64,000 nucleotides of DNA, taken from contig QNGE01000908.1 of NCBI GenBank assembly GCA_008508345.1, forward strand, positions 62,001-126,000, given 5' to 3'. Each line of letters begins with the position of its first letter. The stretch's first letter is position 1. The translations under genes were made by a program, and so were the position numbers. Origin of the DNA: Paragonimus westermani (lineage: Eukaryota > Platyhelminthes > Trematoda > Plagiorchiida > Troglotrematidae). The notes beneath the pieces were generated by a model. That model did no database searches. It saw only the letters and a list, made by a program, of their open reading frames with translations, and was not told the origin of the DNA. Below, piece after piece: positions 48,935 to 60,603 of this stretch.

Positions 48935-50870
48935 ATGTGTGAAATTTCCGAGTTCCTGGTCTGGTTTCGTGAAGTAATTTGTGGAGCATCTGTGATGTCT
49001 GAACACGTTGTTTCTGTCGCTTGTTCGAATGCAAACGAAGTTCTGGTTTCGCGATTATAGTCCTCCTCAAACTTTTCAAACGTGTCAGTTTTTCACAGAC
49101 TGTCTTTTAAACCTATTGGTGTCTCCCCAGTGTTTGGGAAATAGCCAAATTTGAACTGTAGCAAAATGCGTTCAGGTCGTTGAGATTACTTTAAAGAAGC
49201 TTTCGTGCAATTGGTATTATAGAAGACAGGCTCTTGAGGGAACTCAATATATATATATATTGCTTGCTGAGTGTACCCTCTTGTTAACATATATATCTTG
49301 ACATTATTTCAATACTTCTTGTTTGTGACTTAGCTATTAACTGAAATTAATCGATCTTTGATTGTCAACACAACATACAAACATTGCCACTACTTATTCC
49401 CAAATATGCACCATCCCTGGTAGTTCAGTTTCCAAATTGTGTTCGCAAACAACGCAATTCAAACAGTATGCCTGAAGTGATGCTGAACTGGATAGAAATG
49501 TTGATCTGAGTGGAGGTGATTAACTTCAAGCCCTTCGTTGTGCATCGGTATTGGTTAACATAATAGGGTGCAATGAGAATTCAAGTTTATCGTTAGGCTG
49601 AAGCTAAAACGGAATTACTGTAACCTAAACCATCCTGGTACCTTTGTGGACACCTCAAAAGACAATAGCGTTTAAAATAAGAATAGTTCAATCCATATTT
49701 AAATATTTTGTGGGCGCTTTCTTTGTCTGAACCATCGTGTGTTACTATGCGGTCCGAATGCCTCCTGGTTTTGATCAACATCTGAGCTGACGACAAATGA
49801 GAATTCAACTATTACCTAATCGTCAAACAATGACCCAAGTTCTAGGTGGGAGGGATAGGTGCTGTCTCATCAGGCGAAGGTTTGTTAGGACGGAATACAA
49901 CCACCTAATCCGCCGGAGATTTAAGTAACCGTAGGAAGACTACGCCGGTTCGGAAACTGTGTTGCGTCACAGAACGAATGTGAGTGCCTTGTCACAAGCG
50001 ACTGTGTGGTTGACAGTTCCAACAAATCCTTTGCAGGCAGAAAAGCCCAATTTGTTTAACTAAAATTCTCGACTGGTATGGTGAAAAATAAATTCACACA
50101 TGAAAATGAAGTGTTTGTTTGGTAGTTCGATCACATTAATATAAATCAACAAATGAGTTACTAATCCCCGGTAACAATCTATTTGCAAGATGGCACAAAA
50201 TATAGAGTTTCTTCCCTCCATACTTCTGAACGCGTTGAATTTGCATCTTTACGGGTGTCTGTGTATGCCTGGCTACAATGGCTCCAGACACACACATGAG
50301 GCAAGATAAAACGTATTGCTAATGCAGGCAGAATTTAACAAAGGTCTCAACTCATTGTAAATCGGCACTTCACACGGTGTTGATCGTACAGTTGGAACAA
50401 AACCAATTTCTCAGTAAGTGTGCTGTGTACAGCTTAAAATAACAGAAGTTGACCATTTTAATGTCGTAAGACTGCCTGACACCTTATGAGTTCCACCCAC
50501 TGACTAGGCGGTCTCCTTAAAGCCTGACTTATCCTTTTTTCTATTAACTCCAATCCGTTTCCATACTTTGAACCAATATGGCCGTGTAAAGTTATGAACA
50601 AGTTTGTGCATCTTCGGGAATTGAAATGATTAAGTTAATCAGTATTTTCCTAGTGATATACCCGAACAATGATTATTAATCTGACGTGTATTACCTGAAC
50701 GATCTGACTGTTGCATGAACGTTTTCTAATGTTGCAGTTAAAGTTTCGTTTATTCGTCAATTATACCGAAGCTGAAAGGCGTTGGTTGTGTTGTAAGTCC
50801 GGTTCAGTAAAACGCCGTGAATGTTTGTCAATCCGATCTTCTCCATATAAATTGGAGATAACCCGCAATC

Positions 50871-51030
50871 GATCGCAGCTGTCACATTACCATAATCTTT
50901 CCAGTCAGATCCTTTCAAAACAAAGCACTAGACAAGAATTTCGCTTGTGTTGGGGATCATCGGTAGTGCATGGTTGGAGCTCTAGTCCCGGTTATGACAA
51001 TAACGTGTATCACTGATGAGCCTTAACAAA
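50871..51030 (+). repeat. Diverged relative of the 16 kb fold-back family
   Basis: It starts GATCGCAGC and continues TCTTTCCAGTCAG, then AAAGCACTAGAC, and TTTCGCT. These are the same blocks, in the same order, as the left arm and spacer at 16088-16160. Its 3' part (GGAGCTCTAGTCCCGG, then CACTGATGAGCC) matches the minus-strand reading of the 16 kb spacer (GGAGTTCAAATCCTGG, then TACTGATGAGC). There is no fold-back here, so this is a single-arm copy. Confidence 0.6.
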
Positions 51031-53850
51031 AGTGGAATTATGGACAATTTCTTATTTTATCGGAAAGCGACATCTATTTTTTCCTTGAACTTGACCTGTT
51101 CTTTCAAGTTTTACAGTATTTTATTTTACCAATGCTTCGATGAGAACAGGGTGGCAGGTTTTGACATTTTGAATGTCTGTTTCAAAAATATAAGAGACTT
51201 TTTCAGTTACCAATTTGTTAAACGCGTATTTTAACGTTCTATTAAAATGTTCCAGCATCACTCCGTGAGTCGACTGTTAGAGATGAACTTTGTCCCGCAT
51301 AGTGCTGATCTGCCTGAATGATGAATCTGCAGGAGGGAAGTATGTGCGTCGTTTTTACAAATGAGATTCTCTAATGCCTTAGATTGAACAGGTGGTTGTT
51401 GCAAGTCGCACTTGCATCACACCCGTTATATATAACGTCATCCGCAGAATATATCACTCAATAAACAGCATCACATCTTAGGGCAGCAAACCCTTTACTG
51501 AGAACCCTATAACACAAATGTACACTCTCCGAATACCGAGTTGTTTCTCCCAAGGGTTTATTCGCAGATATACCCAGGTGGTCTATATTTAAAACATCCT
51601 CACATCAAGAAAGTCTGTTCGGTGTTTTCGTTACACCACGACCGCAAAAAAGCTGCGTAAACAGTTGGACTAACAGGATGTGGTAAGTAAACAACTAGCA
51701 GCTCAAGCTTGCCAAATGATCCACGACAGTGTTTTAGTTCGTCAGTTTAGGTCTGATAGTTAGTGTTAGAATACTTGGCCGTATCAATAAAACCGGACAT
51801 GATCATTTGGTGTAAACAATCCTCCACTCACCACAGATGAGGATAAATGTAAGAAACCCGGACGCATTCAAGTGCGACATACATTTAAATTACGCGAACA
51901 GTAGATTGCCCCATGTTCCAAAAGGCTGTGACGTTACTGACAACTCCAGCAGTTGATTTTAACTGTTTTTTCTGCATATTAATTACTAAACTGGATGGAG
52001 TCGATTAAGGTGAAGAATAATGCGAGGATAAATGAAATGATAAGTCTCCTAGCTACTTCAAAATTTTTCAGAGTGCTATTTTGCGAAAGCCTTCGAGCTT
52101 TGAAAACAAAGTAACTCAACTCTGTGTCATGAAAATCGCATGCTGACTTCTTTGTTCGGTGCACGATGCAGGAAAAAACCTATCTAAACTGGTGTGATGA
52201 AATTATTATCGGACACTTCAGCATATACTTCAGTTTGCCCAACATCGAGATAACGCACAATTTGGTTGCTTTCCGTCAGTTAGTCGGCATACGGGTTAAA
52301 AATTTCCCACATTTATCCCTCACTTAATCGTGCAACATGAATTGGAAGACTCCTATCATATTATTACTGTAGAGGAATATACGTGTTATATTACTAGAGT
52401 GAATGTAAGCACGTCCGGTCACTTAGAATTAGGCCGCTTTCTGGCACTGTGAATGGGAAAGTGGTCTTGTTAACCCGTACTAATTAGTGCGGCACGTCGT
52501 GTGGTTTCCTTACTAAGGGTCACTCAGTTAACATCAGTGTAGTATAAAACACTGAGTGGTTACAAACTGATAAGTGAAGTTGCTTACTTCTACGATAGAC
52601 TAACATTAGAGGGTCAGAATTATTCTGAACGATTCAGTAAACAACCAAAGGAGCTGTGTCAAAGCTGCATTTGCTCAATATCTTGAAAAATGTGCTTAAT
52701 TTTAAGTCATATTTCAATAAAATGGAATATTCTGCATATAGCGGTTTACGAATTGTTGAGAATAGCTAAGCATCACTAAGTTGGTGACTTATAAAGCAAG
52801 TACGGGGATGGGAGTCCTATTGACTGGAAGGTATATACTCCCGTTATGAACACCCCAAATATTGCGGACGCATGAATTGTTTTAGGGAAACGGGTTTGCA
52901 TACACTTGACATTAAATTCAGCATGAGCACAAAATATCTCCTGAATTTCACAAAATATTTTAGAGTGCAAGTTTGAAGTTGAATTACGCGTGTCCATTGT
53001 ATCATTGCTTTTGTTTAACAGGTGGAAGCAAACAATACTCTTTTGCTATGCGTTACGACGAAAGACTGGTATACATGCAGAGTTTCAAAAGTAGGTAGGA
53101 TTTAATCATGAAGTCACACTAAAAGTTAACCGCTTACGTTCCGCCCACATTGACGATTTAGCGAACGCTCGTAGTAATATTTCCCCCGAATCAAGCGTGC
53201 TGGACAATTTGCTGACCGCGTGACCGACTGGTCACACATTTTTAGCCGACCTTGCGTTTGACGATCACGGTAAGCTTTCATTGACAGGTAATACCAACTG
53301 GGCAAAGGGTGTCTGAAATCAGTAAATACGTTGGCATGTTACTTTACAACTATTACTGAATCACTTCGATGTTAGCGTGCAATTAAGTGACAACCTGATG
53401 CATACGCAATATATTTTTAGTAAATCAGTTGGCATAACAGTAAGTTAACTTGTGCAGATAAACACGTCATCGGCGAAGGAATGTAGCTGTAACATGTTGT
53501 TTTCTGTCTAGCCACCAGGACTGTGTTCTAACACAGTTCATAAATTCTTTTATATCACTCAACTATTCAAAATAAACGGTTTACAACGTTCAACTCAGCA
53601 GGACCAGTGTTTCCCTTTCTGCATCTCGCTAGGTTTTTCTGTAGAGTGAAAGTGCACCACGAGGAGTGAATCACGATGAATTTGGAACGACGCTCAGAGA
53701 TTAGGATTGCTAGTGAGGTCACCTTTGTTGTATAACGGACAGATTTTCCGGTGGTACATGGGATAAAAATAAACGTGTTTTCGGACATGACAAGTCAGTC
53801 GTAAAAATCGAAACCAATTTTGAACAAATTGCCGTGATATACTCATCTAG

Positions 53851-54018
53851 AGGTAGTAATCAGAATAGTTCACGCTCACGATGCGGTTATGCTGTTTACG
53901 TCAATTTGTACATTAACGCTGAATGCATGTTTAGAAATAATAACCACAGAGACTACAGACTCGACCCAGCTATGTATAACTCACACATTATTGATATTAA
54001 ATGCTACGGGTTACCCTG
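53851..54018 (+). CDS. Exon candidate of 55 codons
   Basis: The block is open from an AG at 53850 (ATACTCATCTAG) to the donor CCCTG/GTAATT. The peptide is rich in tyrosine, asparagine and arginine, with three cysteines (RCGYAVYVNLYINAECMF, then IKCYGLPW). The acceptor has a weak pyrimidine tract. A 24-base block at about 54241-54264 (acceptor TTTGTTGTTTATCAG, donor CTGTG/GTAAGT) lies downstream and might be a micro-exon of the same gene. The family is unknown. Confidence 0.3.
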
Positions 54019-54300
54019 GTAATTATACAATTCAGTGGCGCTTCCTAATGAGTTTTTAGGTGTCATATGTTTACTGACTGAGAACCGAATAGTTTAGCGC
54101 AAAATGGTAAGATGGAACTCGCTATAACAAACTGCTCTTACAAGTCTGTTTTGCAATTAAATGGTGTCTGCCTCGGCATTATGATGCAGCTTCTAAGGAC
54201 TTTGTTTTCAATCCCACACATTTGTTGTTTATCAGTCCTGGCATTCAAAGAACTCTGTGGTAAGTATTCGGCGTTAAGGGCTGGTGTTGCTGCGATGTGA

Positions 54301-57300
54301 AAAATACACAGTTTTCCGCAAATTCAACATTCAGGTAATATTTCCAGTTAACCTCACCATTATATTTCCGTTACCTCAGATAAGTCGTCGTTACATATGT
54401 CAATAAAGATTGACATTACTAATGTAACACCTATTATCATGAGGCGAACCGTGTTGATTATTCCGAAAACAGCTCTTCATCATATTTAACGACCAATGAG
54501 ACTTCACCCAGGTTGTTTCTTAGAATCTGCAAAGTGTAATCACATATAATTGGTTTTAGAATTAAGCCAACTTCACCGTGCACAGAATTTCAAAGTTGAA
54601 TCACAGTCTTAGTAGAAACTGAGTTGCTTTATTTACGCTCAACATTTGTTCATTTTATGTGTTACAAGTGCGGTTTATCAAAGACTTTATAGGTTCCATT
54701 TATTTAAACTACTTACTCTTAACCATGTTCCACTCATTGCTTTCTCTAGCTTTTAAAATTCCGTATGACTGATTGTTAGCGACTGCTGAGCGATCCGATT
54801 CAAAATATGAGCTCATATTAGCGAATATATACGAAGCTACGTCGCAGTTGCTATTACTTGCGTCGGGCTAACGAGGTATTACAGAACACCGTATTGTGAA
54901 TACTATGAACTTGCAACTAAATAGATGATGAAGTGAATCAACGTTAACTGTGGGCTCGTCCAATGCAATATAGAAACCGATGCCCATCGATTTGTTGATG
55001 GGCTCATCAATCGAAATTGCGAAGGTGCCCAAACTTGTCTGAGTTCTACCTACGTAGTGCTGATCAGCTCATAATAAGTTTTTAAGGAAAACCTTGATGT
55101 TAACTTACATTCGAAGCAGCAATAGAAAGGACAAGCGAGGACTCAACAAGAGTACTACCGGCTGGGTTTTAATGTCAGCGGCGGAGCCCAGAACGTTTAG
55201 GCTCAGTCTCAATCATACCAATCCTACTGTTGAGTAAGAAATCAACTAAATTACTGAATAACTTATGCCAATGCAACTGGCTTCTTGAGCTATTTGATGT
55301 ATTCAACAAGACACAATGGGTCTTTTCATAATGACTACGCCTACTATAAAACCTACTGGCGAACGGCCAGTTAACCATAATGCCGAATTAACTTTGGTTA
55401 TCTAAAAATAACTTTGTAGTTTGGCTGATTAAGCTTGGATCTCCCCCATAATTACTTCACCTGCTGAGGGAAATTGGCTGACGAGATAATTTGCTGGCTT
55501 TTTTGTGCTCTTATCCCGTAACCAGTTCAGTCACTCTGGTGTGTATGACAGATAAAAGCGAGAAAATGTGTGCCACGTTGTACACATTTTGTAATTTTGT
55601 TGACAGTCCGAATCTGAAAATGTAAGGTGATTTGTGCTGACACTTTGAGGGGATTATATAATCAGATAGATACTCGTCAGGATAATTCGGTTTTTGTTTT
55701 CGTAAATGTTCCCAGAATGGTAGTGATAATGATAATACATATAATGGACGCTGAGGTCCGCATAAATTTTGGAACAAACGTTTCAACAGCGTATTTGACG
55801 TCTAAAACCTGAGCGTAATTAGCCGCTTAATGCGTTGCAACGACTAGAAAGCCTGCATGTAGAAAATGGAAAATCCAGTGAAAATCACGATACTGTTAAA
55901 AAGAATATTGTAGTAACAGTGCATGATTCCCAATAAATCACCAGTTGTTTAGAAGGGAAGAAGTTTAAGGCATAGTTGTGCGTCTCACGTGATGAACGTT
56001 AAAACGTATTACAGTTGGAAATATTTACATTAATTATTAGGACTATACGGGATTCAGAAGACTAGTAGATAACTCCATCATCACAGTTCGCAGGAGACAA
56101 CAGACGGGTTTTACATTCGCCATTCTTGTTTGATTTTAAACGCACTTTTTTCAACGTTTACGAAAGCTGAGCGGCGCACTGGTCCGGATAAGCACAATTC
56201 AACTCAAGGTACCATTATCTCGCTCTATAAGAGCAAACAATCGTTCCTTGGTGCGCACTTCTAGAGTGACTGGTCTAACTCTTGTTTCGTATAATCCGAC
56301 AAATTATTCTTCCCTGGATAGCAAACTTTGCTTGCGGAGTGCTCACCTGGAATTAAGCAGCTAGAAACATTCAGGTGCGTAAGTCAGTAAAAAAATTTTG
56401 AAAGATTTTATGCTATTGAAATCAGTACCGCGAACTACGTGCTACTGAGTTTAGGTCGACTCATAAAGAGATGCCTGTATTCTCAACGTAAGCCTTCAAA
56501 ACAATGAAACCACCTGAGATTGTGACAGCACTTTCTAGGTAGCATATTAATGTGGCTAGAATTTTGCGCGGACAACCGGACTGGTTCTGGGGCTGTAGCA
56601 ATCCGTCAGTTCAAAGGAACACGTGAAGTTTAAATACCGACGATTTCATCAGAGTCCATAAACTGGGTCTGCCGACAAACTGTACATGTGTTAATGCAAT
56701 TCAATTCCCACGTCATTCAAATGGTATGATGACTGAGTTAAATGAATCGGTGCACACGTTTGATTCGTAACAATGAACAGGGGGTCGCTCGTGGACATTC
56801 GCGGAATTGTGATCACCAGGTACATCGCCTACGACCGGTGGAAACACTCGTTTCAACTGCCTGCTAATTTTGGTTGAACCGACACACCGTATCGTTATTC
56901 ATCATTTGCTCTCGTCAACTGTTTAACCAAAATCTTAACGCACATTGCCAGAGAACTTTTTATTATCAAAAAGTTTTTTGAACGTTGAAGTTCGGGGAGT
57001 TGGTAAGAGTATTTTACTGTCAATCTTGATTGGCACGCAGTCCGTCAGCTCAGATGTTGATGGGTTGTAGTACGTGACACTGCATTTATTGTCTTCCCAG
57101 ACAGTGGATGATTGAATCGACCACTATAACAAGATTTAAATTGATTTCACATGTCACCACTAAGATAATTTTATGCATGCCGAACATTGAAATGGATCGA
57201 TATTTGCATGGAATCTACAAAATTAACAATAAATACACGACCCTAGACATCCAGCAAGCACAAACACATCAATTGACCAACGTTCCCTTTGACCGGACTA

Positions 57301-60144
57301 TCACAAATAAGGATTCCTTTTATCGTGCCAAACAGGAGTGTTGGTTTGGTTGTCAATGCGGAAGGAATGCAAAGTCGAGATGAGAATATTTTTATCTTCG
57401 AAAATGATATACTGCCTATCGCAAGCACAAGGGGCAGTCGCGTTTTGAGAAGGTTGTTGTCAGAAAGAAGTTCAGACTCCCTCCACACAATTCGTTCAGT
57501 GTGGCCAGCCGGACACCTTGTTTTTGAACTAGTCTCTAGTGGTTTTGCTTTTCCTGGTGGATAATTCAGCTTACTTGTTCACGTAGAAATGATATAACCT
57601 TCATGGTTTATTTAATCTTGTGTTTAATGGAAACTATTGGTTGAGGGAAACCAATGTTTCTCACCAAGAAAGACGATACTGTGAAAAACGCTTTAGTGTT
57701 CAACTTGAAACAAGCGGGGCAGTCAGTGCACGAGTAGAGAGCGAAACAAAATTACTAGACAGTGCTTGTTAATGCTCAAGCATCATTGAATCATTTGAAT
57801 CGTACATTTCATATTGCGTTCCGTTGTGGCTTATGCCACCTGAGAAAATATAACAAGGTACTGTCTGTTCTTTTGAAAAGAATTCTAATTAAAATATAGA
57901 ACAGGAACGTAAACAAATTTGCTTTCGTCAACTTACTTTCAGAGCAATACCCCGGTGTAGGTCTAAGGAGATATAGGGCCTGCGTAAACATGTTTAGAAG
58001 AATACACTGAGACAGTGAACTCTAACTATATTTAACGAGGCGTGAAAAAAGCCAATAACAACTGAATTGGCATTTCTTACACCTATGCATTTCAAGAGTT
58101 TCCAAATAATGCGCCAGAAGAACTCGTCTGACAATTCACTTGAGTTTCCGTAGAATTTTAAAATCGACGGGCATTGAGTATTCAGAAAATCTATCAATCA
58201 CCATCCAAGTGAGCAAATTATCTTGGCGCGAGACGTCTCACGGAGCGCAGAATACTAACTTAGATCTTTAAGTGAATTACGTGCGTGCGTGTTTTGATTT
58301 TATTTTTAGCCAATAATGTTCTCCTACGGTTCAACGTTGACGCGCTTATTTCTAATCATAGATCAATGTTGAATCAACCAATATCACATCTAAGGAAGAC
58401 GACTCTATTATACTTTACGATCTGTCCATCTATTTACAGCCAACACTAAAAGATGGATATATCAGAGTTCGCTCGTCGGAACCCAGTAAAACTGTAATGC
58501 AAGGGTTGGTAAAATATACTCAGCATACTGGGAGGAAATTGGTTCACAGAAAGAGCTCTTTCTTCCCTTGCAATCACGCCCGAAACTTCTTCGGACAAAC
58601 AGTCCAATGATTTTACAACTTCGCTTGAAGTTTTCACAGAATTCAATATTCATTTTATGTGAGCCTCTCGGACGTAGACTGTCTTGATCTGGAGAGAAAA
58701 CATGAAGCTTAGTGATAGACGTAATCTACTTAACTAGCATGATCCTTCCACCACAAATTCTTTTTGCAAAATGTCATAGATGACAAAGTAATAGTCAGCA
58801 AATAGCATATATAATAGTTTCGTATAAACAGAAGTAAATAGTCTGTTGGACCTGAGATAGTCACGTGAAAAGCATGTGCGTATGACCGTAGTTATGACCA
58901 CAGGCTAAATCTATTGGTCAAGTGTTTCTTTAACGATCAAGAGTTCTGAATAAAAGTAATACATGGTTTAGTAAAGTTAGTTTTGTCTCCACTCATGTAT
59001 GGTTTCTTAGAAAGGGCGCCACAGACCCTGATTTGTCCCGATCTTGAAAGGGCAACAATGCGCTAATTCAAGCGGTGTTTAGTCTGAGGTAAACTTTGTT
59101 AGCAAAGCAACTGAGAAAATGTCAATGTCGTGTAGTTAGTTGAATACACATTTACATTAATACACATTTTACTGCAAACCACCAAAGAAGTACCGCAAAT
59201 GCACTCCTACTTAATTATCTCATTGTCGAGAGAACAAACGAGAAGTAGGTCAAACGACCAACGAGCAAACACCAAGTTGACGTGGTAGACAATTTTGCAC
59301 TGATTCAGTAATGTGCAAACATCGGGGTTGAAGTTCGTTGTTGTTCGAAAATTTTGGTTTGAATAATGGTAGAAATCTGAAGATTTTACTGCCACGGAAA
59401 CTGCCTTCGCAACATTCGAAGTATGCGCTGTGTTTTGCTTTAAATCAGTTGCGTTGGGGTCCGACTATTAATACACTATTGCAATAGTTGTCTGTTATCA
59501 TCAAACCGTTAAAACAAGAAGGGTTGGCCTCAGATACTGAGCTACGAAATGCCCTGTCTAATTAGGTTCTCGTTTTCGGGTATGGATAACAAACCTCGTA
59601 GTTCAGTCGATTCGACGTTCTCTTTTTCACCCACAAAACCGCTAACGCTCTCAAATAGATGCAGGTATGTAATTGAAACATTAAATTAGCCATTTAATTA
59701 GGAACCGAATTTTTGGAAGCAGGCAATTACTCAGAACATTCCATGTAACCTCGCGAGGGATTGCGGATTGTGCGTAACCCGTTTTATTTAGAATAAACCG
59801 TTGATACTAGTTGCAATTTATGATACGTACTCAAACTTACATTCGCTCACGGCAGCAACCTGGCGGCTGTTACATGACTGTACACGGATATTTGGGAGTG
59901 GAAATAACACACCCACTTTGACATATACTGTCTTATGAAAAGATAGCTTCAGCAACAGATAAACGAGTACTTTGGACAAAGATGCGCAGAACCACAAAAG
60001 ACGAACTTTCAGCAAACGGCCATATGTTGCAATGATTACACGAAAAGGATTAACCAATGGTTTTTGTTTGCCCCCATTTTCGGAAAACCGTTCGGAAGTA
60101 ATTCAGACTCGTGCACTCCTGTGACTGTGAAAAGCTTTCGATCT
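54301..60144. other. Unresolved frames, no firm exon
   Basis: Protein-like frames occur at 55786-55511 (minus) and 55627-55812 (plus) over shared bases, and likewise at 57289-57564 (plus) and 57488-57243 (minus). None has a matched strong acceptor and donor. A minus-strand donor (GAAT/GTAAGT at about 59836) ends a possible short exon, whose acceptor would lie near 59935. Confidence 0.35.
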
Positions 60145-60322
60145 TCAGATGTTCTTGTTGAGTGCCACTGTCTCATGAAGTTGGGGCAGCATTAACCGGG
60201 ATCCCACGTTCTTAAATTCGCAGCGTTGTATTCCTAAATTTCGCCAGCTGGAGAATTGATGCATTCGCCTCAGTATTTTGAGAAGATATGCCTTCAAATG
60301 TGTTATTAAAATCCGACACTTC
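60145..60322 (-). CDS. Possible final exon after 60603-60431
   Basis: After a 108-base intron the acceptor CCGTTTAGAATTCAG leads into a frame that fits the phase-2 end of the preceding exon. It stays open for 58 codons to a TGA at 60145-60147. The peptide is basic (KCRILITHLKAYLLKILRRM). However, the register that would need phase 0 reads more naturally (EVSDFNNTFEGISSQNTEAN) and ends after 36 codons, so the join is uncertain. No AATAAA follows closely. Confidence 0.25.
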
Positions 60323-60430
60323 CTGAATTCTAAACGGAACATTTTTATTTCGCTACTCTGGAATTGTTAGAGCTGTTAAACTGTGCTTCGAATTGTGATG
60401 TGACGCACAAAACAGCAAACAAGTACTCAC

Positions 60431-60603
60431 CTGCAATACGAATGAATGACATTGAGCAGAGGTTGCTGCAGTCTGTGCGCATAGGTACCAGGTTGAGCTT
60501 TCAGAATAAATTCGTTATCACCCACGTGATCTACATCTTCAAATTCAGGCAACAAGTGGACATCAAAGATTCGCAGGCGCGCAATCAAACCAGAACCGCG
60601 AAC
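60431..60603 (-). CDS. Clear internal exon, unrecognised protein
   Basis: A strong acceptor (AACTTGCTTTTTTTAACGCAAG) is followed by a 173-base block, open for 57 codons plus two bases. It ends at a perfect donor, TTGCAG/GTGAGT. G+C is near 48%, clearly above the flanks. The peptide is strongly protein-like: a short strand (RLRIFDVHLLPEF), an acidic turn (EDVDHVGDNEFILKAQPG) and a final segment with one cysteine (YAHRLQQPLLNVIHSYC). It resembles a beta-rich or C2-like fold in general character, but I cannot name a family. The overlapping plus-strand frame at 60364-60660 is an antisense shadow. Confidence 0.55.

Noticed and set aside
55014..55030. Local palindrome GCCCATC...GATGGGC just upstream (near 54980-55003)
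   Set aside because: Short stem with no context. Such hairpins are expected by chance in 64 kb.
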